Shown: positions 52,813 to 63,690, counted from the stretch's first letter. The stretch is 64,000 nucleotides of DNA from Incurvaria masculella (GCA_946894095.1 OX335642.1:9435021-9499020), one strand, 5' to 3'. The notes: generated by a model from the letters alone, not told the origin. Program-made: numbers and translations.

Positions 52813-53346
52813 TCATCTGTAGATATTTATCGTAATATAATGAGAGAATAGTAATGAGAAATACTTTACCATAAATGATTGAATTTGAACTGTGCTCAAA
52901 CAGAGAACAGTTGCACTTTTTTTTTTCAGCGTAGTGTTACTCCTTACGTTTCGCAAAAAGTCATATATTTAATCTTTGATTCACTTTTAATCGGCGATTG
53001 TGCACTTGGCCCTTCGCTTAAGTATATGAAATTCAAAGCAAGAAACAGTCACGAACCAGCGCAGTCCAGTGTTTCTACGTTCGTCGTACCAGACTGGCCG
53101 AGTCACAGAGATCCGAAAATGTAATCCAAGTCCTCACGCGATTAGGGAAAATCATCTCATTTTAAGATAGTCCGTATAAGTGATTCTTGCAGACGAAGGC
53201 CCGGCATCGATTGACATGAATTGTTTTTACTGTGTTGTTTCTGCGCAGCTTAAAAACGAAAAACAGTACTTTTTCGGCGCAGTATGAAACATTTTCATTG
53301 ATTAACATTTACCATAAAACGAAATATCTTATGTCCTCCATTCGAG
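52813..53346. other. no certain gene; ORF after a T-rich AG
   Basis: An 81-codon plus frame (52879-53124) has, near its start, TTTTTTTTTTTCAG followed by open sequence RSVTPYVSQKVIYLIFDSLL. It could be chance. No domain is recognised and no donor pairs with it. Confidence 0.2.
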
Positions 53347-53754
53347 CGGCTCGTAGCCTAGTGGCGCGGGGACTGGCCTAGCGTACCAGAGACCTGGGTT
53401 CAATACCGACATGCACCACTGTCTTTCTCTTTCCGAGTTCGATAAGTGCATTTCGTTACGAATGCGAGCTGCTCCATGGTTCGGAATCCATGTAAAAACT
53501 GTATGTCCCCTTCCCCTACTAGGTGGTAGGATTTAAGCCCGCCCGGGTTGGTACCATCGCATTGGATGAAAAGATGGTCGAAGCGGCAATGAAAAATTGT
53601 CCGTGTTTTCCATCCAGTTCAATGTAGCCGTGCTCATAAAGGGAAGGTCCTGGCATGGCACCAAAATTCCTTCGGGAATGAGGTGTATTGGGCTAATATC
53701 ATAACGGTAGTTGTGTGGTATTAGCCGTCCATGCCAGGTCGCATAAAAAAAAAT
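53347..53754 (+). mobile_element. SINE-A full-length copy, tRNA-like head
   Basis: CGGCTCGTAGCCTAGTGGCG (A box), CTGGGTTCAATACCGAC (B box), then CCCGCCCGGGTTGGTACCAT, TGGTCGAAGCGGCAATGAAA, GTTCAATGTAGCCGTGCTCA, GGTCCTGGCATGGCACC, tail ATGCCAGGTCGCAT and an A run. By eye well over 90% identical to the copy at 22930, so both are fairly young. Confidence 0.9.
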
Positions 53755-54420
53755 CAGACTAACGTTTTTCCAGAAATTATAGCCATATACATCAACTGAA
53801 ATTTACAAATGTATATCTACCGAGTCCTAACGTACAAATTCATCTGTAAAATGTAATTATTTCGAAAAGGTCTTGTGAACGCACTCTTACTATTGTTTTG
53901 GCAATATGTAATAATATTTCATGAAATCGTTTAGGAGTGATAATCGCACATGTAAATTTGTAAAAATAAATGTATTCTGAAAAGAGTTTCTGAATAGTTT
54001 CTATATAAAGCGCTTATATCAAATTTCTGATCATTATCGATTTTGAAATCTGATAACTGTAAAAAAAAATTCTCGAGCGGAGCGGATTTTATATCATTTG
54101 TGAACCTGCTGACAAATTTTCATGATGTTGAGAAATTCGACCTATAGAGGAGAACAGTCGGACATACGCAAACATTTTTGCCAAATCTGAAACAGAGATG
54201 CTACTCTCGAGCTCCGCTCTTCGCTCGGTCGATAACATAATCTGAATTTATGAAAATGATTAGGCCACAACCTCTATTTCTTTATTTTTTATTTTTATTT
54301 ATTATAAAGGAAACAAAAACCAGACCATTTAACAAATAATCAAATGAAAACCGAACGAAACAATTGACCTGTCTTCTAACCATACCTAACGTAATTACAT
54401 TCGATGATTAAAAATATGAA
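53755..54420. other. interspersed CTCGAGCTCCGC tract, no gene
   Basis: TTCTCGAGCGGAGCGGATTT (54071) and CTCTCGAGCTCCGCTCTTCG (54204) are inverted about 140 bp apart and may bound a small element. No coding. Confidence 0.35.
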
Positions 54421-54424
54421 TAAC

Positions 54425-54780
54425 TAGCTGAGGTACCCGGCTTCGCTCGGGACAATGTAGTTTTGGACCGGTGTCGGGCTGAATTATTTACTGTATTTTA
54501 TATAGTTCCCCATACAAACTTTGCCAACAAAGGTGGCTTATGTCCTTCCTCAAGATTCAAACAATTTCCATATTCATTAAAATTGGTTCAGCCGTATACG
54601 TTAATTTATTTGGTTCGCAGATACAGTTACTTTCGCATTTATAATATTACACAGCACGATCAAGTAGAATCCTGCTGTAGTAAACCGAAGTATTTTTTTT
54701 TATAAGACACTTGCTAAACTTTCCGGTTCGGCTCGGGGAAAAAAAAAATTGACATTCACCCGATCGGAGCCCTATTAAAT
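54425..54780 (+). repeat. Rep-M copies
   Basis: AGCTGAGGTACCCGGCTTCG, TAAAATTGGTTCAGCCGTAT and GCATTTATAATATTAC form one copy; TTTCCGGTTCGGCTCGGGG at 54719 begins another partial copy. Confidence 0.55.
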
Positions 54781-54804
54781 TTCATCAGTAGTTAGTGTAT
54801 TCGC

Positions 54805-54995
54805 AGAATTCCGGGCTCAGGGATCAGGAACCTTTCAGTCGAGAAGAGATTTTCTCGACGGACAACCTTGCATCATTGAAACACCGTTGCTCCTGAATAT
54901 TTCCGTCGATAAAATCGCTTTGAAAACCGCTATCAAAGCGGTTTTCTCGACTTAAAGATTGCTGAGTAGCCGTGCTCAAATATCTATTTATGCTA
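54805..54995. repeat. MITE-like element with GCGGTTTTCTCGAC arms
   Basis: AGTCGAGAAGAGATTTTCTC and AAAACCGCTATCAAAGCGGT, GGTTTTCTCGACTTAAAGAT give several nested inverted pairs. Related to 41219-41419 and 40-117. Confidence 0.5.
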
Positions 54996-55920
54996 TTTTT
55001 GTGGCCAACGGTTGAACGCTATAGAACTTGAAATTGCGCCATCTGCTGGCGAGTAACATAAAAATCCTCCATGACAACCTGCATATATATTTTGTACCGA
55101 CTTAAATGATATTCACGGTGTGTGTCCATTCGAACAAAACAACTTATGTTTTATAAATATAAAAAACAGCCTATCCGAAAGTGTACTTTTATTTTAGCCT
55201 TCGTGTTAAGGTTTTCTGTTCATCGTGTAAACAGGGTTTAAACGGGTCCCCGCCCTTTACATAAATATGGATAGTACACTAATGGGCGCCAATCCTGAAA
55301 GTTTCAACAAAATCCGTTCAGTATATTCCAAGACATTACAGTTAATTAAAGTAAACGTTTTATTGAATAACAGAAAATTTTAACTAACACAATAAATGAA
55401 AACTGAAATGTAAAATATATTAAACCAAAGTAAATGCAAAAACTAGCCAGTTCGGTAAAATATTTCCTCCAACGAAGCCTTCCTATCGTATAAGCGTTCC
55501 GATCACAGTCGCAGCATTGCCTCTCTGGAGAGCGAGGCTGATACTCTGTAAAAGGTAAGCAGCGGCACGCTTGTCACCGGATGACTCCGCAAACGTCCAC
55601 CGAAGTCTTTCAGGAATGTTTTAGCTTCAGAGCAAAGCGGTCCATTACATTTAACTTATTCGAGAATTGTTAACATATATAGTATTTTTCGGTTAAAGTT
55701 CGATGTTCGTTAATGTCCGAAATATTTTTATCCTTGAAGGTATCTAATATTTGTCAAGAAAAAAATTTACTTTAACGTGTTTATTAATATTGTTTTAAAA
55801 ATTATTTAAAAAAATTGGTTAATGTTTTTATTTTTTTCTTACCATAACCTCGAAACTAGTGTACACGGGTATATCGAGAAAAGATTGGTTCCCGTTTTTA
55901 CCGTAATCAATTTTTTTAAA
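54996..55920. other. no gene recognised
   Basis: TTGCGCCATCTGCTGGCGAG at 55033 resembles the GGCGCCATCTA phrases elsewhere. Nothing else is supported. Confidence 0.3.
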
Positions 55921-55924
55921 TTAT

Positions 55925-56275
55925 TTATGTAACTAGAAATGGATGGCTAATAGCAAATTGACCGTCAGATATAAGCCTAACATACCACATGGGAACTAGG
56001 TGTCATGCCAGGACCTTCCTGACACTGGTTGGCTTTATTGACCTGGATGGCAAACACGGAAAAAAATTCTTGCTGCTTCGAGCATCGTTCATTCAATGCG
56101 ATGGTACCAACCCAGGCGGGATGAACCCTACCACCTACCTAGTAAATAAGGAAGGGGACCTACATGCAAGATAAAAGGTCACCCATCCAGAACCCAACCG
56201 CGCTCAGAGGTGCTTCACCCAACTTATCGAATCTCATGCCGTCGCGCCACTGGGCTACCGAGGCCGTCAAACATA
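55925..56275 (-). mobile_element. SINE-A copy with 5S-like head
   Basis: Tail TGTAACTAGAAATGGATGGC, body GATGGTACCAACCCAGGCGG, then on the minus strand GAGCGCGGTTGGGTTCTGGA and TGGGTGACC (5S-like), and a GCCTCGGTAGCCCAGTGGCG start. Its 5' end lies about 10 bp from the second mariner. Frames here are SINE translations. Confidence 0.85.
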
Positions 56276-56283
56276 AACAAATA

Positions 56284-57563
56284 TGGGGAAAAAGTTTCTT
56301 CGCATTTTTTAAGAAAATTCAAAAAAATTTTGTAATATGGTTTATTTACATTTAACTAAAGTATGTAGGTACCATTTTGTTCGATAACTTTTTGCCATCT
56401 TGTAGGTAGGGACATGATCCCATTGCTATAGAAATATTGGGACTTCTGATCAATATACCGCGACAAGTGGTTTTGGCAGTCCTCTCGTGATGTTAACCTG
56501 ACACTGCCTAAAGAATTCTGAAGAGACCTAAACAGGTGGAAATCTGAAGGTGCAAGGTCAGGACTATACGGCGGATGCATTAACACCTCCCAGCCAAACT
56601 CTCTTAGTTTTTGCTGAGTGGCTAAAGATGTGTGAGGTCTAGCGTTATCATGATGAAAAACCACACCCCTTCTGTTGATTAATTCCGGCCGCTTTCTCTC
56701 AACTTCTTGCTTTAATCTCATCAGTTGTTCGCAGTAGAGTTCAGAATCGATGGTCCTGCCTGGTGGTAACAGCTCATAATGAATAATGCCCTTCCAATCC
56801 CACCACACACACAGCATCACCTTGTTGCGAGTTAACCCGGGTTTCGCCACAGTCTGTGAAGCTTGACCGGCCTTTGACCACGACCTTTTTCGCACGTTCT
56901 TGTCGTACGTGATCCACTTTTCATCACCAGTTATCAGCTTCTTCAAAAATGGTTCGGTTTCATTACGTCGTAATAAAGAATCACAAATGAGTACACGGTT
57001 CATTAGGTTTCTTTCAGTGAGCTCGTGAGGTACCCAAATATCGAGCTTTTTTGTGTACCCAGTTTTTTTCAAATGCGCCAAAACTGTTTTGTGGTCAATT
57101 CCTAGTTCTTCAGCTACGTCGTAACTACTGATATGCCGATCTTGCTCCACTTTTTCAAAAATGGCATCCATTTTATCCGTAATAGGGCGACCAGAGCGAC
57201 GTGCATCTTTGACATCAAAATTTCCGGATTGAAAACGCTTAAACCAAATTTGTGCTACTCTCACAGACACTGCACTAGGTCCATAAACATCGCAAATTTT
57301 TTTCGCGGCTTGCGTTGCATTTTTACCTTTTTTGTAGTAAAATTTTAAAATGTATCGAATTTCTTCATTAGATTCACTCATTTTGACAGTACGAAAAACA
57401 AATGAGAATCACACATTTTCCTTATTTGAATTTGGAATTATGTTCTTTAAAATTTAAACTTTCAATGATACCAAAACCAGCCAGATACAAATAGTATAGC
57501 CAAAGAGATTTTATTACAAGTTCATACATACTATAATGCGAAAAGACTTTTTCCCCGACCTAT
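56284..57563 (-). mobile_element. mariner transposon copy 2, nearly intact
   Basis: A 1,280-bp element flanked by TA at 56282-56283 and 57564-57565. The 5' terminus (minus strand) ATAGGTCGGGGAAAAAGTC is as in copy 1. The 3' terminus lacks five bases: copy 1 has TATTGGTTGGGG where this has TATGGGG. A few other substitutions lie in the untranslated parts. Opposite orientation to copy 1. Confidence 0.93.
56356..57381 (-). CDS. mariner transposase, DD34D
   Basis: 341 residues, differing from the copy at 4649 only at residue 83 (His for Leu) and 187 (Lys for Met), plus at least one silent change (Ser39 codon). The catalytic residues Asp153, Asp245 and Asp280, the WVPHEL linker and the YSPDLAPSD motif are all present; no stop or frameshift. 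The protein could be functional and, if made, could act on both copies. The shortened 3' terminus of its own element may reduce its mobility. The plus-strand 71-codon frame inside is a shadow. Confidence 0.93.
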   Translation of the reverse strand: MSESNEEIRYILKFYYKKGKNATQAAKKICDVYGPSAVSVRVAQIWFKRFQSGNFDVKDARRSGRPITDKMDAIFEKVEQDRHISSYDVAEELGIDHKTVLAHLKKTGYTKKLDIWVPHELTERNLMNRVLICDSLLRRNETEPFLKKLITGDEKWITYDKNVRKRSWSKAGQASQTVAKPGLTRNKVMLCVWWDWKGIIHYELLPPGRTIDSELYCEQLMRLKQEVERKRPELINRRGVVFHHDNARPHTSLATQQKLREFGWEVLMHPPYSPDLAPSDFHLFRSLQNSLGSVRLTSREDCQNHLSRYIDQKSQYFYSNGIMSLPTRWQKVIEQNGTYIL

Positions 57564-57565
57564 TA

Positions 57566-57944
57566 TATAGGTACAGCCTCGAGGACGGGATTGCGGGGGT
57601 GAAGCTACATAATAAGTGAACACGGCGCGACGAGACTCGCCACTTTATGAATTAAACAGCGAGACGACACATCTGCGGAGCGCAGCTGCCGAACGGTTGA
57701 CGTTCATTTATCATTGTCATTTATCCATAGTCATGCGGTGAATCTGATTTCCATTCAAAAATAAAGAAGCTGAGTGCTAAATTAGTCATAATTTATCCGC
57801 GATGTTCGCAAAACAATAAAACAAAATTAGGACAGATGTTCTGATCCTCATTCTTCAATTAGAAAAACTTTGCAGTCAAGAAACATATTTAATGGTAAAT
57901 CAGTGTATACTTAAGGCAAGAACGTTAAAGGTGTGCCTTCGCGC
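57566..57944. other. no gene recognised
   Basis: A moderately GC-rich patch (CACGGCGCGACGAGACTCGC, 57621) without a motif. Confidence 0.25.
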
Positions 57945-58456
57945 TCAACTTCCCATACAATCGTGGAAAGAAGATCATGTGTACATTAATTATCAGAGAT
58001 CCAAATTTATACCCAAAACAGCTTTATTAGATCGAACTAGATGTCTGATGACCATTGGCATTGTAAAATGGTGTTGGGTTTCTAAGTTATAAGGTTCGTT
58101 TTTTATATAATAACTTTGGACGTGGATTACTCAATAACATAATAAAAATATCTTAAAAAGGTTAGTCATCAAACCTTGCTTGTTTCATGAAAATTTATAA
58201 TCAACTTGGTATTTGTTTAAATTTTTATTACAGCGATTGTGATTTACTTTTAGCTAGAAGTCGTTTTGTAATAAACATTTTCGTAAATCTTACCAAATCA
58301 AACACTTAGCACATTGTCTGCTTTGTGGTCATGTTACATCCTCCTCATCGCGAAGCTTGTCTTTTTCTTTGAAACAGAGAAGGTCTCAGAGCCCAATAGG
58401 ACGTTTTTGTACCGAGCCCGCGAATGAGTTAGCCCCGACGGTAAGGGCCACCTTAA
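57945..58456 (+). mobile_element. MITE-C copy, 5' end decayed
   Basis: Blocks CTTCCCATACAATCGTGGAA, GAACTAGATGTCTGATGACC, GTGATTTACTTTTAGCTAGA, GGTCTCAGAGCCCAATAGGA and the end AAGGGCCACCTTAA at 58456. Confidence 0.75.
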
Positions 58457-58588
58457 GGCTGGTGTGCACAACCTCTGGATAGTACTATAGTTATGGTTAT
58501 TATTGATATCACTTCTTTCTTCTTCAGGCGAAAAACGAGGACTTTTTTTTTCAATTTAAAAGTATACCAGATGTGCACTCCACGCTTA
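58453..58588. mobile_element. small TTAA MITE, first of a tandem pair
   Basis: Starts TTAAGGCTGGTGTGCACAAC at the very TTAA that closes the MITE-C copy; ends CCAGATGTGCACTCCACGCT and TAG. GGCTGGTGTGCACA and TGTGCACTCCACGC are inverted ends. About 130 bp, non-coding. Confidence 0.75.
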
Positions 58589-58685
58589 GGCTGGAGTTCA
58601 CAATCTCTGGACGGATGTATTTAATATTTACAATTATTAATAATTGTAATTATCACTAATCAGTAATGGTGCACTCCACCCTTAA
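58586..58685. mobile_element. small TTAA MITE, second of a tandem pair
   Basis: Starts TTAGGCTGGAGTTCACAATC at the end of the first and ends AATGGTGCACTCCACCCTTA plus A. Ends are inverted; the centre is AATTATTAATAATTGTAATT. The two elements share one TTA(A/G). Confidence 0.75.
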
Positions 58686-58796
58686 TGTTGTTAACTTGAT
58701 ATAACCCGCTTAACAACTCGTAATGGTCTCATTTGAGAGGTCTTTGGAGCAGGGAAGTTACCATGCCATAACTCGTTGGGTGAATAGGCAAGTGTG

Positions 58797-59320
58797 ATAA
58801 AGGTGGGCCATCCCGCTCAACTCCCCATACAAACGGGGAAAGAAGATCACGCCCATAATTCTTGTCAGAGATCCAAAATTTTGCTCAAAAAAGCTTTATT
58901 TGATCGCACTAGATGTCTGATGACCGTTGGCATTGTAAAATTGTGTTTGGTTTCTAAGTTATAAGGTCCCAGAGTTCGAATTTTTCGCGCGTTTTATACA
59001 ATAACTTTGGAGGTAGATTACGCAATGATAAATTAAGAACATCTTGAAAAGATTAATCATCAGACATCAAGATTTATAATCTATTTGGTTTTTGTTAGAT
59101 TTTTGACTACAGCGGTCGTGGTTTACTTTTAGCTATAAGTCGTTTTGTAATTAAAAGTTTTCGTAAATCTTACCAAATCATACACTATGCACAATGTCTT
59201 TTTTGTGGACATGTTGCATCTTCCTCATCACGGAGCCTGTCTTTTTCTTTGAAACAGAGAAGGTCCCAGAGCGCAACAGCACGGTTTGGTACCGTGCCCG
59301 CGAATGAGTCAGTCAAATTC
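58797..59320 (+). mobile_element. MITE-C nearly full copy
   Basis: AAGGTGGGCCATCCCGCTCA, GGGGAAAGAAGATCACGCCC, AGATCCAAAATTTTGCTCAA, ATGTCTGATGACCGTTGGCA, CGCGCGTTTTATACAATAAC, GGTCCCAGAGCGCAACAGCA, GTACCGTGCCCGCGAATGAG. The last about 25 bp (GCCGGGTTGGGCCACC) are missing. Confidence 0.85.
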
Positions 59321-59399
59321 AGTTTATTTTATAATCTTGGTTTTATTGTATAAACTTGTTAAATATAACTCGAATAAACTTCTTTGAACTATCAGCTCA

Positions 59400-59665
59400 C
59401 ACAGTTACATTGAAATGGATGAGAAACACCATGGAAACACGGAAAATTTTCACTGTCGCTAAATTTAAATTTTCACAACCGTTACTTCAATACGATTGTA
59501 CCGACATTGGCAGGATTAACCCTACCACCTAGTAAGTAAGGCGAATAGTAAGTAAGTAAAGTAATAGTAAGACGAATCCCTTAGTCGGCTCTTACGACAT
59601 GCACGGGAAGAAAAGCAGTGGGCCCAACCGTATTCTTATTAAGTTCCGGAACCCACACAGCACAC
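59400..59665 (-). mobile_element. SINE-A copy with type-3 head
   Basis: ACATTGAAATGGATGAGAAA, AACCCTACCACCTAGTAAGT with a small AAGTAAG expansion, then CGAATCCCTTAGTCGGCTCT, TACGACATGCACGGGAAGAA and GCAGTGGGCCCAACCGTATT. This is the clearest example of the third head. Confidence 0.75.
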
Positions 59666-59689
59666 TATAATTGTATGCATGAAATTACT

Positions 59690-59895
59690 AGCTGAGGTAC
59701 CCGCTTATAACACTTCGATGTCGTTTTGGAGTGATTTCGGGCTTAACCAAAAATTTGTCCGGCATGAAAATGTGTTAATCTACTACGCTAAAATATCTAT
59801 GTGCCGAATTTAATCCAAATCCGCTCGGCCGTTTTTGAGTGATTAACATACATCCAAACATACAAACTTTCACATTCATAATATTATTAGAATAA
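59690..59895 (+). repeat. Rep-M copy
   Basis: ACTAGCTGAGGTACCCGCTT, CGCTCGGCCGTTTTTGAGTG, ACATACAAACTTTCACATTC and ATAATATTATTAG. Confidence 0.6.
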
Positions 59896-60064
59896 ACTAT
59901 ATCGGTTGCATATGGAATCCGCCATGCTAGTAAAATATTCCCATAGGCGATTTTCCTCCCTGTGACTCATAATGGCGATACGCGGAACGATGCCTTCGGG
60001 TCTACTCATGTGTACCCGTTCCTCACCTATGTTATTATTTAATATGTGGCACTATATTCTAGTA

Positions 60065-60290
60065 AGGCCCATGGCCTAGCGGTTGTCGCTGTGTCGAAGA
60101 CCTCAGGTTAGAATCTCAGGGTATTTTTGCTGAGAATATGGGTAATTCTATGCTTCGGAACCCACGCAACCCCGCTCGGGTTGGCATCAATTGGTATTAC
60201 CATCATTTTATTTGGCATCTGCATTGGGCATAGACATCAGACACAGTAGGTGTGGTATTAGCTTCTATGGCTAGTTTCATAAAGGTGCAT
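60065..60290 (+). mobile_element. SINE-A, old copy with tRNA-like head
   Basis: AAGGCCCATGGCCTAGCGGT (A box), GACCTCAGGTTAGAATCTCA (B box), CCCCGCTCGGGTTGGCATCA, TAGGTGTGGTATTAGCTTCT and ATGGCTAGTTTCATAAA in order, diverged. Confidence 0.65.
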
Positions 60291-60487
60291 CTTCTTTTTT
60301 CTTTTTAGGGTCCAGTGCAATAAGCGTATGGTCTGGCTCTGGTGTCTGTCGATCACACGCATTTCGTCACGAATCGTTATCCTAATAACATTTGTTTGAA
60401 AATTATCAAAAAATAGGTCTAATATTTATTTATTAAGGAGAAAACACAGAAGAAAATACAAAAAAACAATAATATCTAACAATAATA

Positions 60488-60765
60488 TAAAAAAAACCGG
60501 CCAAGTGCGAGTCGGACTCCCACACGAAGGGTTCCGTACCATGGTAAAAAAATGTATCCAAAAAAATAACGTTTTTTGTATGGGGACCCCCTTTAATTTT
60601 AATTATTTCTTAATCTTACCTATTTTTTGTTATAGCGGCAAAATAAATACACACTCTGTGAAAATTTCAGGTGTCTGTCTATTACGGTTACTGAAATACA
60701 GCCCTGTGACAGACGGACGGACGGACGGACGGACAGCGGAGGCTTAGTAATAGGGTTCCGTTTTC
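60488..60765 (-). repeat. Rep-B copy
   Basis: AAAAAAACCGGCCAAGTGCG at the left, GACGGACGGACGGACGGACA, then GGCTTAGTAATAGGGTTCCG. It lacks the final GGGTACGGAACCCT end and breaks off at TTTTCACC. Confidence 0.85.
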
Positions 60766-61289
60766 ACCATCAATATATAGATGCTACACAAGAGTTTATA
60801 AAATAAACAGAATATAAAAACAAAGTAACAAAAATATCATTAACAGAACGAATGAAAAGTTTAAAACAATGGCTCTAAATAATTAGAGTAAAATATTTTT
60901 TAAACGTATCTTTGATTTGATATTGTCAGTGAAAGTTTCTTGCAGGCGAGTCAGATTATGTGCATGTGTGAAATATTGAGATCTTATAAGTTTAATCTGG
61001 AAGATAGTAAGAGATCGATAAATTATGAGACGCAAGATCTTTCCATTCCACACCAATATGGGTACACTTATGTAGTTGTGAACCAACTAATTACTTTTGC
61101 TCAAGACGTCATAATGTACCTACTTCCTGAAAACGCCAGATTGCTGAAGCGCAAATTGAAATTGCAACATAATCATTAAGCGAGGGCGAATTCTCTATCC
61201 AGTTTGACCACATGACAATAAACGACTACGCAAGTATTTTTAATGCTCATTTTCTTAGTTCATTCTCAGTGAATTCGTTGGCTGACTTA
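60766..61289. other. no gene recognised
   Basis: A 79-codon plus frame (60940-61179) and an overlapping minus frame have no motif; AT-rich. Confidence 0.3.
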
Positions 61290-61568
61290 ATTGTCAAAAT
61301 AGCTCAGCGGTCAGAGCAGTGGGTGTGCAATCCAAAGATCGCAGGTTCGAATCCTGCTTTCGACGAATGTCACGACCAAATACTTTTTCTGATTGTTTTC
61401 AAAATTTGATTGCAATGCTTCGATGTAGATGTCGTTGCATAACCTCAAATTAGGTAGTTACGTTGTAAATTATATTTAAAATATTTAAATTATTAATTAA
61501 TTATTTGGTGTGTTAAAATGTAATCGAGTCAACGGACTTCTGGTCTGAAATAAATAATTATTATTATA
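61290..61568 (+). mobile_element. SINE-B full copy, tRNA-derived
   Basis: Head ATAGCTCAGCGGTCAGAGCA (A box) and ATCGCAGGTTCGAATCCTGC (B box and T arm). The tail TTTTTCTGATTGTTTTCAAA, CTTCGATGTAGATGTCGTTG ends in AAATAATTATTATTATAA. The same head and tail occur at 29690-29968 and the tail alone at 7181-7242. Confidence 0.85.
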
Positions 61569-63384
61569 AGTATCTCAAAGTTTTTTTTGCACGATAATTG
61601 TTCAGCACGTGTTTTTTTTTATTGTTTTACACCTAATTATACCAACCTGTGTGACGCATGGCCGTCGCGTCGGCCTGTCAGAACCGATTTACAAAGCAAA
61701 TCAAATCACGGCGACAGAAAACGAGACACAGATTTCTTTTAAAAATACGTTTTCCTGTCCAAAGTGATAAATTTTCTTCCTTATTCAGTCGGCGTGTATC
61801 CATTTAGTTACGTCAAAACAAATAACATGCGATAATGTCACTATTTTTACATCATATCTCAGATAAAAATTAACAATTAGTCAAATCACCAAAAAAATCA
61901 TAGTGAACTTCCCAATATCAAGTGAAAATTCGCCACCACATTCTGTATTATGTGGTGATATAATCTGTGTAACACACAATTTGACTCGGTGACACCTGTG
62001 AAGCCACCCGCTGCTAGGAGAGCTATCAAATCGCATGCGTTTTTATATTTGCAATTACATAACAATAACATTACAAGTTTGTAACGGCAACATCATTTTC
62101 AGAATGATACCTGGAGTACCGGAGCAGGCAGAATTCGTTCAAAGTTCACAAGTTTCTCACTCCAAAATTTCTGTGCTCTAAAGTTCAATGTAAGCACAAA
62201 TTTGATATTCTCACATTATTTAACATTTTCACGGAAATTGGTTGAACTTGCAAAATTAATAATTCAGTACTAATCAATTAAGATAACAATGTTAATGAAA
62301 AATTGGAGGTATAACTACTTATACAGCGCTTAAAATACTGTAAATGTATATTTGTCGTACAAGTGATACATTTACAAATATAAATATAAATGTAGAAGAA
62401 AACAGGACAGAAATATTCAACAGCATCATTACTTAGACATTGATGGCTGATATAAAAGTAGGTAAAGTAATTTTCCTTTTATATCTGCATGACCAGTTTA
62501 TTACCTAATTAGGTAAAAGTAGGTACCAAATATGTTTCGTACAAGTGATGTGCTATGCTCATTTTTACCAATCGGTTAAAGTATAGACCATATTACTTTT
62601 TCGTTAGCTAAAATCTTAATAGTTTTACGATAGGATGTTTAAAATAATGGCTCCGTCATCGCAGTAACACACATGTCGTTTAACTTCTTTACAGCCCCCT
62701 AAATAAGCCCAATGCATCAGGAATATGTTTGCATATCTTTGCTAAAATAATCTCCCACTAGATCTATCGACTTCTTGGTACTATTCCGACTACTTCACAG
62801 TGCATGCTGCGAGGCAGTGGAATCAGGTACCTCCTCAAGGACGAAACTCCCCCTCAGAAAAAAAAGGCAAAATATTTGTTTTTGTTTTTTTAAATAATTA
62901 TTGTCATGTGTATCATATTTTATTATTTTTATCAGTAACCTGTTTTTTATACAGTATTTATTGATTTATCAGTAATTAAGTATACATTATTTTGTAGGAA
63001 TTATGTTTCATTGAATAAAGTAATTGTCTTCTTAACTGCTAACAGCACTACTGATGAGGTTACACAAAGGTAGACTATTAGGGAATGCCTCCTACATCAA
63101 GTTGCTCCTTTTATTGAGTACAATAAACGTATATATAAACAAATAAAAAACCACCAAGCGGATATATCCGAATTTAAACCGTTAATGTAAAATTTTCAAA
63201 GAATGTCTAATATGAGCTCCAGGGCTATGATTGAATGTTGCTACGCAGTTTGGTGAACTTCTGACGGAGGCTCGTACGTGTGTGGCCTTTGTTAATTCAA
63301 ATGATGTTCCCTATTTAAATGCGTGAGTGTATTTTTTACGAATTGCGCCTCTCAATTCGCACTTCATCAGAACGGATAATGGAG
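61569..63384. other. 1.8 kb with no gene or repeat recognised
   Basis: AT-rich. ATGTATATTTGTCGTACAAG and TGATACATTTACAAATAT (62344-62382) form an imperfect hairpin. ATCGACTTCTTGGTACTATT onward holds no frame over 60 codons. Nothing else is seen. Confidence 0.35.
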
Positions 63385-63690
63385 CACGGAAGGACAGGAG
63401 TCGCTCAGTCCTGGTGTTGTCGAGTTCTAAAGATACGTAAAACTATGGGATTTTCCATGGTAAATTAACTCACCAAGTGAGCAGGTAAGTGAATGATTAA
63501 ATATGACGCTTATAGATGGCATTTCGCAGCACAGTAACTAGTACGACGTGTTTTTCGGCCAAGTGAACTGAAATTCATCAGTTAGCATGATACGAAATGC
63601 AGCGAAACGTAAGATTTATTCATGCACTTGCCTGTTTAGCCGGTGAGATGCCTACTTTACCATGGTAACCCTCTGGAGGCAATATAGTTT
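63385..63690 (-). repeat. Rep-J copy
   Basis: GGTAAATTAACTCACCAAGT, GAATGATTAAATATGACG and TTCGGCCAAGTGAACTGAAA are the reverse-oriented counterparts of the 19640-19960 copy. Confidence 0.55.

Noticed and set aside
57133..57348. 71-codon plus-strand protein
   Set aside because: Lies inside the mariner transposase gene in the opposite strand.
60505..60747. 80-codon plus-strand protein
   Set aside because: Translation of a Rep-B copy including its GACG tract; the same frame occurs in other Rep-B copies.
61300..61370. tRNA gene on the plus strand
   Set aside because: Same reasons; it is the head of a SINE-B copy.
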